Shown here: positions 1 through 9,515 of the stretch, in pieces
How the letters are laid out: every line of letters starts with the position of its first letter
Numbering within the stretch: position 1 is the first letter of the stretch
NCBI RefSeq assembly: GCF_032302195.1
Contig: NZ_CP135275.1
Coordinates: forward strand, 3,162,001 to 3,226,000
Direction of reading: 5' to 3'
Source: Paenibacillus sp. MMS20-IR301
GTDB lineage: Bacteria > Bacillota > Bacilli > Paenibacillales > Paenibacillaceae
DNA length: 64,000 nt
The notes under the pieces: generated by a model
What the model was told of the DNA's origin: nothing
The model's database searches: none
The model's input: the letters and a program-made list of their open reading frames with translations, nothing else
Position numbers and translations under genes: made by a program

Positions 1-506
1 ATTATGTAAGTACCTGCTCCATGGAATCCCCTTCGCAAAACTAGCTTCGAAGACTACGCTTCAGCAGCAATCTATATAGTTTAAATCCAAATAGTTAAAT
101 ATTCAAAATATAAATTTATGAACAGAACAAACCCGCCCTCCGGGCGAACTTAGCTGCTCGCCGGGTATTAGCTTAGCCGTTACTATTGCTCCTGGCGAAG
201 ATTCTTCTGTTTAGTATCCGCTGGTTAAAATGCTGAAGCCGGCCTCTCTTATATATGGAATTAAATGGATAAACGTACTTTAATTTCATCTATTTCTCTA
301 ATTTTGGTCTGTTCCCCTAATATTAAGTGCTCTTTTTCCACTTGCTGTTTGACCTTCCCTCCATCGTCTTGTAACAAGTGTACTTTTTCCATCTATTGTT
401 CTGCTGCCACGGCCTCCTGACTCCCTTAAGTACCGATCGACACTGCTCAAGCTACTTTTCCACCCTTATCCACAATGGTTCAGTTTACCTAATTTCCTGG
501 ATAATC
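1..506. other. Intergenic region without a supportable gene
   Basis: No reading frame here has both a ribosome binding site and protein-like composition; the longest plus-strand frame (378-584) runs into a terminator. A GC-rich palindrome (CGCCC-TCC-GGGCG) lies near 135-147 with a second GC-rich segment just after it, so the region may hold a structured leader or terminator for a gene to the left of the window. No known RNA family was recognised. Confidence 0.5.
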
Positions 507-557
507 AAAAAAACGGGATGTCTCCCCGCCCTATTGCGGCAGGGTGACATCCCGTTT
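507..557 (-). terminator. Rho-independent terminator of the first SLH gene
   Basis: A 12-bp perfect stem (AAACGGGATGTC at 511-522, GACATCCCGTTT at 546-557) encloses a further GC-rich hairpin. On the minus strand it is followed by a T run (513-507). It lies about 30 bp after the stop codon of the large SLH gene and fits termination of that transcript. Confidence 0.9.
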
Positions 558-587
558 ATCCATGATTGGTGTAACGGAGCATGAAGC

Positions 588-3500
588 TTACTGCGCAAAC
601 CTGCTGTCGTTAAGCTTCTTCAGCACGGCTGTTACTTCAGCACGGGTCGCTGTTCCTTTAGGATCAAACAGGTTACCCGGTTTGCCGCTGATAAGGCCTG
701 ATTGCTGAATATTAGCCACAGCAGCCGCTGCCCAGGATGAAATCTCCTCACTGTCTGCGAAGCTTGAAGTCGCAGCCTGCTGCCCCGGCTGCAGCTTCAG
801 ATAGCTCAGATAATTGTTCATCAGCACTGCCAGCTCTTCTCTGGACACTGCCTGATCCGGAGCAAACCGGTTATTGCCTGTACCCTGAACAATACCGTTT
901 GCCGCCGCCCAGGCGATGTACGGAGCATAATATTTCTGCGCCTGGACATCTGTGAAGGAAGACGCAGCCGATGTGTCCGCTCCGGACATTTTACCGAGGA
1001 CCGTAGCAATCATACCCCGGGTTAAGGTCTGGTCCGGAGCAAATTTCCGGTCTCCAAGCCCTGTGAACCAGCCTCTTGCCGCTGCAAAATTAATGCTGTC
1101 CTTAGCCCAATGGTCTGCGGTATCCCTAAACCCGGAATCCAGATAACTTACAGCAAATTTGGAGAAGTGGCTGGTCTGGAATTCCACAATTTGCGTTGCC
1201 GCATTGTAGCGGCTGAGCACTGAGATGGCATTGCCGCTATTATCAATATAGTAGACGGCAATCGCATTTGGATCTTCTCCGGCGGCCTGGTTATAAGGAA
1301 TCTGTACTTTGACGGCTTCCCCGCCAAAGCTTGTAATACCGGAAACACCATCGGTGATCGTGAAATCATACACCGGTCTGTTTCCTACCAGCGCCTGGAC
1401 ACTGCCGCCCAGAGCACTTACAGAGGAGCGGTCCACACTAATGCGGAGAGTCTCTCCCTTAGCTGCTTTGCTAATGGCATCAGCTGCCTGGTTCCCCAGG
1501 GTAATAACAGCAAAACCGGTATTGATTCTCAGATCAGCCTGTGTTCCCGAAGCCAGCTTGTTCAGGAAATCACTGCTGAATTCTACCGTTACTTTCTTAG
1601 CATCATTAACAGCTCCCCCGCGGATCTCAACAGCGGTACGCTGACCGGCTGTACCGCCCGCTGCCGCATTCGCAAGCAGCTTGGCTGCAGCCTCATCTGT
1701 AAGCTTGAAGCTTGCCTCTCCTGTCCCGGCATTCAGTGACAATACCGCTGCAGCAACGGTACCGGTAACCGTAATCTGCTGCGCCGAAGATGTTGGCTGT
1801 ACCGAAGGCGTGGCCGATGGGACCGGAGTTACAGCCGGCACAGAGACCGAAGCCGATGTTGGTGCTGATGTCGGTGCCGGTGTTGCTGTCGGCGTTCCGG
1901 TTACCGGCGTTGGTGTTGGTGTTGCTTCCGGCTCCGGCGTTGGTGTTGCTGTCGGCGCTGTTGTTGGCACCGGTGTCGGATCTACCGGCGGTGTGTAATA
2001 GCCTTTAGGAATTTCAACAACAGATACGGTTCCAGACACTTCGTTAGCTACTAGCAGCAGCGGGTAACGTGTCGGGCTCTGATCAGCCGGAATGAAATGC
2101 TGTCCTTCAGGCGATACATCGCCGGCAATTTTATAAGCAGGCTTCGAACCTGAGTTATCCACTGAATTCGCGAAATCTCTGGTGTTCAGGTAATCATAAT
2201 ACACAGGGCTGCTGACATTTGAGATATCATACATCATGTTGCCGCCGACCCGTTCGAGCCCGATGAATGCATAAGGCTTGCCGTCTACGACACCTACCTT
2301 AACATCTTCCGGCTCCGGTCCTTTTTTGGCACTTCTTTTCTCAAAGACATAGTCATCATTGGACCAGTTGAAGTACTCCGGCAGCAGCTTGGCCGTAATC
2401 TGTTCGAACTCCGCACCGCTGTCATATACCAGGGACATATCCGCTGCATCCCAGATCGAGAATGAACGGGCACCGAACAGATACATAGTACCGCTGTTAA
2501 AGCCTGTTCCGCCGGCACCCACTTCATATTCCGAGGTATCGAAAGCAGTGACTTTCATATCCTTGCTGCTGTCTCCATCCTGGCCTTTGCCAAGTACGAC
2601 ATCCTTCTCGTTAAGATGGCCTTTCCAGTCTCTGGAATCCCCTTCATTGGCGGTAAGGATATAGGTTTTGCCGCCCGCTGTGTAGGTGGTGATCCCATCC
2701 GGATTGTACATCCCGAGCACGTTCGCTTCAGTTTGAATCTGTATTTTGCCATCCCGGCGCATATCCAGCTCATTACCGGTAAGACTGTGATCCTTGAATC
2801 CGAGGCCTTTGACTGCTGTAAAGATACCTTTCTCAATATCCAGTGTAGCAATCGCATTAGCCTCTTGAAGTGAGATATAGGCCAGCTTGCTGTCCGCAGA
2901 CACTGCCGCATATTCAGGCTCCAGGTCTACGGATGGTGCAGTTTGTTTCTTGAGAATCACATTGTCTGCGAGAAGCGCATTTCTGGCCGCAGTACTGTCA
3001 AAGCCGGTGAAATCAACGATTTTGGCACTTTGAGTCTGCAGATTGATTACTGTAACAGATCCCTTGGGATCCGTTGCCGGAGCTTTGTAGCCTTCTCTCG
3101 GCTCGCCTTCATCGGCCGTCAGCACATACTTACTGTCCGGAGTGAAGGTAATCATATCCGGCTGTACACCTGTAGCATAATGTTTCAGGTATTTGCCGTC
3201 ATAATCGAGCAGCAGAACAGCGCCTGCTTTGCTGTAATCTGCTTCCTGCACCGCAATCGCAATAATATCCAGTTTTGTGTTAATATCCACGCTTGTAATA
3301 TCCCCGAAAGTAAATCCTTCGATCATTTTGCTGACATCAATCCGGTGATCCAGCGTCAGCTGCGTATCCTGCCCGGACTTCAGCCCTTTCAGGCTGACAA
3401 TATCAACCTGCTTCTCTTTACCGTTCACCAGATAGAACTTTTGATTGTCACTGTTGTATTTGACGATCTCGGCCACACCGCCGTCCTTACTGGAGTAGCC

Positions 3501-6500
3501 TGTGGAATAACTGCCGATCTTCTTCATGATGGAGCCGGTAAGATGCTTGATCTCCTTCCGGTCACGTACACGGATTCTCTTGCCCACAGTGTCTACAGAT
3601 GACAGCCCGATGGCCGAAATCCGTTCCCCAGCCTTAATGGATTCAAGCTGCACATCCGGAGTAATATACCCGTCGATAAATACTCTTACATCGCCGGATC
3701 CGTCATTCAGGACGATCGCTCCTACTTTTCCGCTATCCAGTGTTACAGACTTCACAATTCCTTCTACCTTCACCAGGCTTCCGCGGCTGGAGTCAGCTGT
3801 AGCTTCTGCAGTAGATACCAGCGCCGGAACAATTTCCTTAACACTGGCGTCCAGGAGCTGGATATCCGTAACCGTCAACTGCTTCTCCCCTTGATATCCG
3901 CCTACGGTTCCGGTAACCTCTACCTTCTGTCCGGCTTTGAAGTTGCCCGATACCGGGAACAGGTTAATTCCGGCCGTATCATCCTGTACGTAAATAGAGT
4001 CGAAGAACGCAGTGCTCTGGTTATACCCGCTCGCATTGGAGGTAACCGTACCCTGAACCGTAAACTTCGTGCCTTCCGCTGCCGCCTGAACCTCAGCAAT
4101 CGGGGTTATGGTTCTTGGGGCAATCTCCTTCAGGATATTCTGGCTGATGTTGTAGTTGCTGTATCCAAGCTCAGCCGCATTGTCCAGCGTTGCCTGCACT
4201 TCAAAGTTCGACATGAACACTGAACCGGCCACGAACAGCTTGGCTCCCTTATCCAGCGTCTCTACAGTCAGAACTGGAATATTCCCCTTTACTACCGGGT
4301 TGCCTTCACCGCCCAGGCCGTCTTTATCCGAATCGAGGCTTTCCGAAGTGGCATGTGAAGCTACGATAGTAGTCACAGCAGCTTTATCCGCATCCGCTAC
4401 AGTAATCGAAGAGCCGCTATAGAAGCTGTATTCCTGCGCCGGATCTACACCGAACGTATACGGGCTGTCCATATTATAGGCTTTGAAGCGGAGCCGGAAA
4501 TTCTGGCTCACATAATTTGTATTGTCGATCAGCTCATCATCTACAAGCCGTGCCTTGGCGTTCAGTGCATCCAGAATTAAATTCTGCTGATATGCCGCGT
4601 GATAGATCGAAGCGTTTTTTCCGTCGCCATAGTCCGCGAGTCCGGTAACAATCAGAGTTTTACCGCTGTCGGCAAAAGCCTTCACAGCAGCGAGCTCCTC
4701 CGCTGTATACTCACCGAAAGCACCTACAGAGGCTTTCCGGTTTGGCGGGGTCAGAATGAACGCCTGCAGTTCAGCAAGCTTCTCCGGCGTAATCCCGTCC
4801 TTAACCTCGACCAGGCGGATATCATAATCCTCTGCCAGCCTCGCAAAATTAGTCAGGCTGTTCGCGTAGTTGCCGGCTACATATTCGTTCTTATGCGAGG
4901 CATCTACACCGATGTTCACCAGCTTGGCTGCATCCCGGACATTCAGCTGGAGCAGACCGGTAAGCGTCCGGCTGTTGCCGTTCACGAGTGCATGTACAGT
5001 AACCTCTACTGTCGCCTGGCCTGCAGCTGACGGGGTATAGGTAATGCTGTCCTTCAATGTTTTGAAGGATTCCAGCGTACTGTTTAACGTTTTATCCTCA
5101 GCAGCTGCACCGCCGATACGGTAGCTGATCGACTCAATGGTTGCCGGAGCTGCTTCATTGTTGAAGATTTCCGCAGTAATGTTCAGCGCTTCACCTGTTA
5201 CAGGCATGCTGGCCGAAGAGGTTACAGCAGTGATGCCGACCTTCTCAACCTCGCCTACCCATACTGGTGCAGTTACTGCAATATTTCCGTCGCCCTGTAC
5301 TACCCGGATGTAGTAATAGCCTTTAGCCGGGTTATCGATTTTGACCGAATAGTTAGCTTCGTTGGTTGTAAAATTCTGAATATGGGTTTCTGCGCCGCCG
5401 CTGCTGATGACCGATACTTGTCCGATCTGGTCCCCTGCATCCGGGTCATGCAGATCGGCGCTGATATTCAGCTCAGCGATGCCTGCCGGCAGGCTTGCTC
5501 CCAGAAGTTCGCCGTTTGCTCTATATTTGATCTCCAGATTCTCATCCTCTGTTGCATACACTTGCAGATTACGAAGGGCGGCATATACACCCTCCTTGCT
5601 GAAATCATCCGTCACAATTGCCGTTCTGGCTGTGTTGGAGTTGCCCCAGCTGCCTTTGTGGTTATCCTGATTGTTGGTTGGCGCCAGATGCCAGCCTTTA
5701 TCCAGCGCGTTATTGTAATATTCGTAAGAACGGAAATATCCGCCGGAGGTAACAGCGCCTTCCCCGTTGCCCACTTCAATCAGAGTCATATGCTTATTCA
5801 GCTCTGGATCATAGTTCGAGAATGCGTCGAAATCGCCGAAGGTCGTTCCCGGGTGGTTAAACTGGCCGATTGCGCCCGGAGTATCCTTCAGCAGCTTATA
5901 GAAATTCGTCATGCCGGATACACCGGAAGCGTATTTAGGATTGTTTCTGCTGACGAACCCTTCTGTATTGAACGTGTTGATATGTCCGGGACCGCCGGTC
6001 CAGGTCATTTCATAGCCGTAGAAGGAGACGAAATCAGGTGTTGCCGCAGCTGCGGCCGCTTGTTGCCCCAACTGCCACTTGGCATTATTGAAGCTGTTCT
6101 CATATTCGACTGGTGCACTGGTGGTGTCAAAATAATTGGAGTGGTCCGTTACGGCGAAGAAATCAAGTCCGGCCACATCTCTTGCGTAAGTATATGCGTC
6201 TGTCAAAGTACCTGATCCGTCGGACTGGGTCGTATGCCCGTGCAGCTGGCCGAAGTAAACCTTCTCCTCCGCACCAATTTCCTTAAGGGTATAATTGAAG
6301 GTTGCAGGATTACTGTCCTTATAGGTTGCCATTACCGCAGTGGCTTCGATTCTGGCCGGAAGCATGTCCGCAGTTAATGTGATTGGAGCCGTATACGCTG
6401 CTTTGGCATCTGCCTTTTCGCCGGATTCACCAGCCTTCCGGGTCAGAATATAAGTGATTGCAGCCCCTTCCGTTGGTGTAGTCAGCTTAACCTGCGTACC

Positions 6501-7481
6501 ATCGGAGATGGAGCCTGTTACATTAGCCGAGACAGGTCTGACCTGCGCCTGCGTATAGGTGAAGGTTCTTTCCACACTTGCAGTTGCCCCTTTTACAGCT
6601 TTAGCTGTAATAACTGCCAGATTTCCCGGCTGGTTGAAGGCATCGATAACGACCTGGCCGGAGGCTGCATTGATCGTCTCAACAGCTCCGCCGTTCAGTG
6701 TGTACTCGATAGCGGCATCCGGGGTGAGGGTAGACAGGAACACTGTGCTTCCCAGCGCAATTTGCGTGCCGTGATCCGGGGTGGCCGTAACCGCAGCAAC
6801 TACTCCTGAGTCAGCCTTCTGCTCACCCTTGATGTAAATATTGAACAGACGGGAGGTACCTCCTGCACCTACTGTTTCAGTAGGAGAATAAGTACCCGTC
6901 CCTGATCTGATGGACAGGTCACTTGTCTGCAGGAAGCGCAGATATACTGCTGCACTATCATCTACCGCTGCAGGCAGCTGCAGGTCTGAGAGGGTAGGTA
7001 CAGAATTATATGCCGATGTATTGGTAAACGCCCCATTCTCCACATCTGTGAAGGTGTGGTTATCTGTGCTGTATTGCAGCTTGAAATCCCGCGGACCTGT
7101 ACCCGATCCATAGGAATTGAAGGATAATTGCAAATTCTCGTAACCGGCAGTCGAAAGTGCCAGCTTCCAATACTTAATATTAGCGCCGCCATCCCAGCCT
7201 GCAACCGAGAATGATTTCTGAGTTGCGTTATACGCCCCAACTGCACCACCCGCCGAGTTCTCCCCCATATATGTAGAGAGAGTTACCGTGGGAGCTGCGG
7301 CAAGGCCGCCAGTCGCCGGGAAACTTGTTAATGTCTTAGTAGTATCAGGATCTTTGTCAAAGACCCATTCTGCAACACTTACAGGTGCAGCATTCACAAG
7401 AGGGGATACAGGCAGCGTCATCAGCAGCAGCAGGACAGCCATGAACGCGCTTAACATCCGCTTTGAATTTTTGGTATTCAT
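588..7481 (-). CDS. Giant S-layer-anchored multidomain protein (PHP-type hydrolase, OB-fold, choice-of-anchor I, three SLH repeats)
   Basis: A secreted cell-surface protein of about 2297 residues. The ATG at 7481 is chosen because GGGAGG sits just upstream and a signal peptide (charged N-terminus, hydrophobic stretch, NAA cleavage region near residue 31) follows directly; a start 14 codons earlier lacks a site. Approximate order: a beta-sandwich-like segment (35-220); two chitobiase C-terminal-like Ig segments (225-400); a PHP/CehA-type metallohydrolase domain (405-690) with HGHTTQSDG near 411 and TDHSNYF near 445; a CARDB-like Ig segment (750-850); a DUF4350-like segment (850-1100); OB-fold segments (1130-1305); a choice-of-anchor I beta-propeller (1317-1825); a Pro/Thr-rich linker (1830-1900); three SLH repeats (2114-2297) that bind secondary cell-wall polymer. 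Phosphoester or nucleic-acid substrates are inference only. Monocistronic, with its own terminator. Confidence 0.88.
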   Translation of the reverse strand: MNTKNSKRMLSAFMAVLLLLMTLPVSPLVNAAPVSVAEWVFDKDPDTTKTLTSFPATGGLAAAPTVTLSTYMGENSAGGAVGAYNATQKSFSVAGWDGGANIKYWKLALSTAGYENLQLSFNSYGSGTGPRDFKLQYSTDNHTFTDVENGAFTNTSAYNSVPTLSDLQLPAAVDDSAAVYLRFLQTSDLSIRSGTGTYSPTETVGAGGTSRLFNIYIKGEQKADSGVVAAVTATPDHGTQIALGSTVFLSTLTPDAAIEYTLNGGAVETINAASGQVVIDAFNQPGNLAVITAKAVKGATASVERTFTYTQAQVRPVSANVTGSISDGTQVKLTTPTEGAAITYILTRKAGESGEKADAKAAYTAPITLTADMLPARIEATAVMATYKDSNPATFNYTLKEIGAEEKVYFGQLHGHTTQSDGSGTLTDAYTYARDVAGLDFFAVTDHSNYFDTTSAPVEYENSFNNAKWQLGQQAAAAAATPDFVSFYGYEMTWTGGPGHINTFNTEGFVSRNNPKYASGVSGMTNFYKLLKDTPGAIGQFNHPGTTFGDFDAFSNYDPELNKHMTLIEVGNGEGAVTSGGYFRSYEYYNNALDKGWHLAPTNNQDNHKGSWGNSNTARTAIVTDDFSKEGVYAALRNLQVYATEDENLEIKYRANGELLGASLPAGIAELNISADLHDPDAGDQIGQVSVISSGGAETHIQNFTTNEANYSVKIDNPAKGYYYIRVVQGDGNIAVTAPVWVGEVEKVGITAVTSSASMPVTGEALNITAEIFNNEAAPATIESISYRIGGAAAEDKTLNSTLESFKTLKDSITYTPSAAGQATVEVTVHALVNGNSRTLTGLLQLNVRDAAKLVNIGVDASHKNEYVAGNYANSLTNFARLAEDYDIRLVEVKDGITPEKLAELQAFILTPPNRKASVGAFGEYTAEELAAVKAFADSGKTLIVTGLADYGDGKNASIYHAAYQQNLILDALNAKARLVDDELIDNTNYVSQNFRLRFKAYNMDSPYTFGVDPAQEYSFYSGSSITVADADKAAVTTIVASHATSESLDSDKDGLGGEGNPVVKGNIPVLTVETLDKGAKLFVAGSVFMSNFEVQATLDNAAELGYSNYNISQNILKEIAPRTITPIAEVQAAAEGTKFTVQGTVTSNASGYNQSTAFFDSIYVQDDTAGINLFPVSGNFKAGQKVEVTGTVGGYQGEKQLTVTDIQLLDASVKEIVPALVSTAEATADSSRGSLVKVEGIVKSVTLDSGKVGAIVLNDGSGDVRVFIDGYITPDVQLESIKAGERISAIGLSSVDTVGKRIRVRDRKEIKHLTGSIMKKIGSYSTGYSSKDGGVAEIVKYNSDNQKFYLVNGKEKQVDIVSLKGLKSGQDTQLTLDHRIDVSKMIEGFTFGDITSVDINTKLDIIAIAVQEADYSKAGAVLLLDYDGKYLKHYATGVQPDMITFTPDSKYVLTADEGEPREGYKAPATDPKGSVTVINLQTQSAKIVDFTGFDSTAARNALLADNVILKKQTAPSVDLEPEYAAVSADSKLAYISLQEANAIATLDIEKGIFTAVKGLGFKDHSLTGNELDMRRDGKIQIQTEANVLGMYNPDGITTYTAGGKTYILTANEGDSRDWKGHLNEKDVVLGKGQDGDSSKDMKVTAFDTSEYEVGAGGTGFNSGTMYLFGARSFSIWDAADMSLVYDSGAEFEQITAKLLPEYFNWSNDDYVFEKRSAKKGPEPEDVKVGVVDGKPYAFIGLERVGGNMMYDISNVSSPVYYDYLNTRDFANSVDNSGSKPAYKIAGDVSPEGQHFIPADQSPTRYPLLLVANEVSGTVSVVEIPKGYYTPPVDPTPVPTTAPTATPTPEPEATPTPTPVTGTPTATPAPTSAPTSASVSVPAVTPVPSATPSVQPTSSAQQITVTGTVAAAVLSLNAGTGEASFKLTDEAAAKLLANAAAGGTAGQRTAVEIRGGAVNDAKKVTVEFSSDFLNKLASGTQADLRINTGFAVITLGNQAADAISKAAKGETLRISVDRSSVSALGGSVQALVGNRPVYDFTITDGVSGITSFGGEAVKVQIPYNQAAGEDPNAIAVYYIDNSGNAISVLSRYNAATQIVEFQTSHFSKFAVSYLDSGFRDTADHWAKDSINFAAARGWFTGLGDRKFAPDQTLTRGMIATVLGKMSGADTSAASSFTDVQAQKYYAPYIAWAAANGIVQGTGNNRFAPDQAVSREELAVLMNNYLSYLKLQPGQQAATSSFADSEEISSWAAAAVANIQQSGLISGKPGNLFDPKGTATRAEVTAVLKKLNDSRFAQ

Positions 7482-7628
7482 ATTAACCTCCCTAGTTTTT
7501 ATACCTATTACTTTAAGAGGCAACTGTTAATTTACGGCCGCGAAATTGTTAAAATTCCAACTAATTAATGTTAACGATTGCTCATATATTAACATTGTCC
7601 TGAATTACCATTAACCTGAAAACCAAAT

Positions 7629-7656
7629 AACCCCGGCCCTGAAGGACCGGAGTTAA
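7629..7656 (-). terminator. Probable terminator after the DUF4180 gene
   Basis: An imperfect stem (AACtCCGGtCC / GGgCCGGgGTT) with a four-base TTCA loop lies 40 bp after the DUF4180 stop on the minus strand. The T tract is short and interrupted, so it may be a weak terminator. Confidence 0.5.
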
Positions 7657-7695
7657 CAATTTCATTATGATATCAGCGATAAGTTAAGGCTGCGC

Positions 7696-8061
7696 CTATA
7701 CTCCACTTAGCTTCTCTACCGCCTGCTGCTCATCATCCAGGAAAAAGATATCCTTCCCGTTATTGCACTCATAAATGAAATCGCGCAGGCTCCGGCTGGA
7801 ATAGCCGCTGAAATCGCCTACCACTGCCACTTTTACATGATAATTGATGAACTTCTGCAGAATATCGCCTGCAAGCCTGGTCTTCAAATCGAAGAAGCTT
7901 TCGCTGAGCAGCGCTTTGTGGATAATGATCCGGTCGCAGTCAGCCTCATAACGGACGGTTGCCATCAGATCCAGCGCGCTCTGCACATCATTGACCACAA
8001 TCTCATTTCCGTTCACTATGGCTATTAATTTTCCGCTTTTGTCTACTGTTGTTATATTCAT
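7696..8061 (-). CDS. DUF4180 domain protein
   Basis: A small protein of 121 residues when started at the ATG at 8061, which has AGGAGG seven bases upstream; an ATG seven codons earlier has no site. The body matches my recollection of DUF4180: N-terminal beta strands (GKLIAIVNGNEIVVNDVQSA), a central RIIIHKALLSESFFDLKTRLAGDILQK-type segment (given here by its first half RIIIHKALLSESFFDLKT), then KVAVVGDFSGYSSRSLRDF and a terminal strand-helix ending FFLDDEQQAVEKL. The family has no assigned biochemical role; it resembles STAS-like or MazG-adjacent small alpha/beta proteins only superficially. It appears to be a single gene with its own terminator. Confidence 0.75.
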   Translation of the reverse strand: MNITTVDKSGKLIAIVNGNEIVVNDVQSALDLMATVRYEADCDRIIIHKALLSESFFDLKTRLAGDILQKFINYHVKVAVVGDFSGYSSRSLRDFIYECNNGKDIFFLDDEQQAVEKLSGV

Positions 8062-8191
8062 AATCAAGCCTCCTGTTAGCAATCCTTCTTAATCTTAATC
8101 TTAATATTGTACTACACTGCTGTAATCTTTTCTGTATGCAGGATTCTGCTCCGCCAATAGGGAAGATATCTTACAACCTATATTATTCCAA

Positions 8192-9496
8192 ATGGAGATG
8201 AGGCAGAAAGTGGCAGGATTTTTCAGCAGACAGACTATAACCTGGGAGCCTATTGATACAGGAAGAGGAGTGGAGGTTCATGTGAGTTCATCAGAAGGAC
8301 GTGCTGCCATTTTAGACCCCATTGAGGTCCAGGCGTTTCTTCAGAAGGTGAATTCAGCGTCACCGGTCAAGGTTGTTCCTGCAGCATCCTTTGGCCCAGA
8401 TCAATATCATATTTTAATCCACACAGGGCCGTACAACGTCTACATCAGTCCTGCTAATAAACAAGGAATGGTCTACGCAGATGTCTCAAAATGGCTGGAA
8501 GAGACTAAGAACCGGGATGATCAGAGGGTGTTGCTCCGTTCTGAGGCCCTCTGGAATTGTGTACACCTCTACAGGAACATTAAATTTATGCAGGAGCAAG
8601 AACAGCGCTACAAAGCTCACATTCATGCCCTTATACAACAAAATGAGGGGATCCGCCATGTACATTTCAGCATCATTCATGACTATGATCTTGCGGCCTC
8701 TATCTATACCCACTGTGTGGATGAAGCGACCTTTCAATTCTTCAACCGTATGGAGCGGGGGCAGACGGGGGCGTTCAAAGGACATACCCTGCTTAGCGTA
8801 AGTGATTACTTGGAGGAGGAGGATAACCTGGATGCGAAATGGTACCCTAATCAAAAGGTGGAGGACATCTCTTTTCCCGAGAACCGGATCTTTTTCCTGC
8901 GCAAAAGCAAACACGGACGCCACCGGATTGGCGGTCCTCTTCCTGAGGGATACACTAAACCGGTACACCCCGACCTAAAGACTCCTTTTCAATACATTGG
9001 AACTATCGATGGAACTGATCCGAAATTCTCCTGGCTCGGAGCAGACAAGCTCCATTTAGCCTTCCCGGTAAATGAATGCCTGAGCCGTGTATTCCTCGAC
9101 TACTCTAACCCGGCTGCTCCAACCGTTATTAATTTAGTAAATCACTCAGATGCCTGGTTCAGCACTTCCGGCCGTGTCCGTGATATTGAATATCAGCAGG
9201 TGAATTACGAGGTATACGAGGATGTAGATGCCGTAAACTTTGAGGATTTGGAAGAGATGAATGTATGTGGAGTACCCGTCTGGTATAATGACCCGGTTTT
9301 GCACCGCTGCCCCCGGACAGGCCGGATTATGCGGTTTGTCTGCTCCATTAACTCCGACACGGAGAATCAAATTCTAAATCCGCAGTTCACCTTTCCCGAC
9401 CGGCGCAACCCTGATACTTTCCTGAACTTTGTTCACCCGGTCCATTTATTTGTCTTCATGTGTCCGGAATCACGGATTCTGTATATTACACGCTGA
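8192..9496 (+). CDS. Uncharacterised cytoplasmic protein, 434 aa
   Basis: I do not recognise this protein. It has no signal peptide or membrane segment and is rich in aromatic and charged residues, as expected for a soluble protein. The C-terminal third contains FQYIGTIDGTDPKFSWLG and a region with cysteines (NVCGVP, HRCPRTGR, FVCSINSD), vaguely recalling DUF1963/YwqG-like proteins, but this is not firm. The ATG at 8192 lacks a clear ribosome binding site; an in-frame GTG at 8210 is preceded by GAGG with a six-base gap and may be the true start, giving 428 residues. Codon use looks like the neighbouring chromosomal genes. It is transcribed alone, between genes on the other strand. Confidence 0.7.
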   Translation: MEMRQKVAGFFSRQTITWEPIDTGRGVEVHVSSSEGRAAILDPIEVQAFLQKVNSASPVKVVPAASFGPDQYHILIHTGPYNVYISPANKQGMVYADVSKWLEETKNRDDQRVLLRSEALWNCVHLYRNIKFMQEQEQRYKAHIHALIQQNEGIRHVHFSIIHDYDLAASIYTHCVDEATFQFFNRMERGQTGAFKGHTLLSVSDYLEEEDNLDAKWYPNQKVEDISFPENRIFFLRKSKHGRHRIGGPLPEGYTKPVHPDLKTPFQYIGTIDGTDPKFSWLGADKLHLAFPVNECLSRVFLDYSNPAAPTVINLVNHSDAWFSTSGRVRDIEYQQVNYEVYEDVDAVNFEDLEEMNVCGVPVWYNDPVLHRCPRTGRIMRFVCSINSDTENQILNPQFTFPDRRNPDTFLNFVHPVHLFVFMCPESRILYITR

Positions 9497-9515
9497 AGGC
9501 TGCAGGTTCGGCCCG

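Noticed and set aside
1..250. Possible riboswitch in the GC-rich segment near 130-165
   Set aside because: It did not match the c-di-GMP, c-di-AMP, preQ1 or other aptamer patterns I could recall.
1681..2008. Gly/Val-rich plus-strand frames and apparent short tandem repeats
   Set aside because: They are the antisense of the Pro/Thr linker in the SLH protein; the short-period repetition is codon-level repetition of the linker, not a CRISPR array.
2943..3602. 219-codon plus-strand frame
   Set aside because: Antisense to the same gene, with no protein-like pattern or start signal.
5382..6215. 277-codon plus-strand frame
   Set aside because: It lies wholly antisense to the giant SLH gene, lacks a ribosome binding site and has a cysteine/isoleucine-rich composition typical of a shadow frame.
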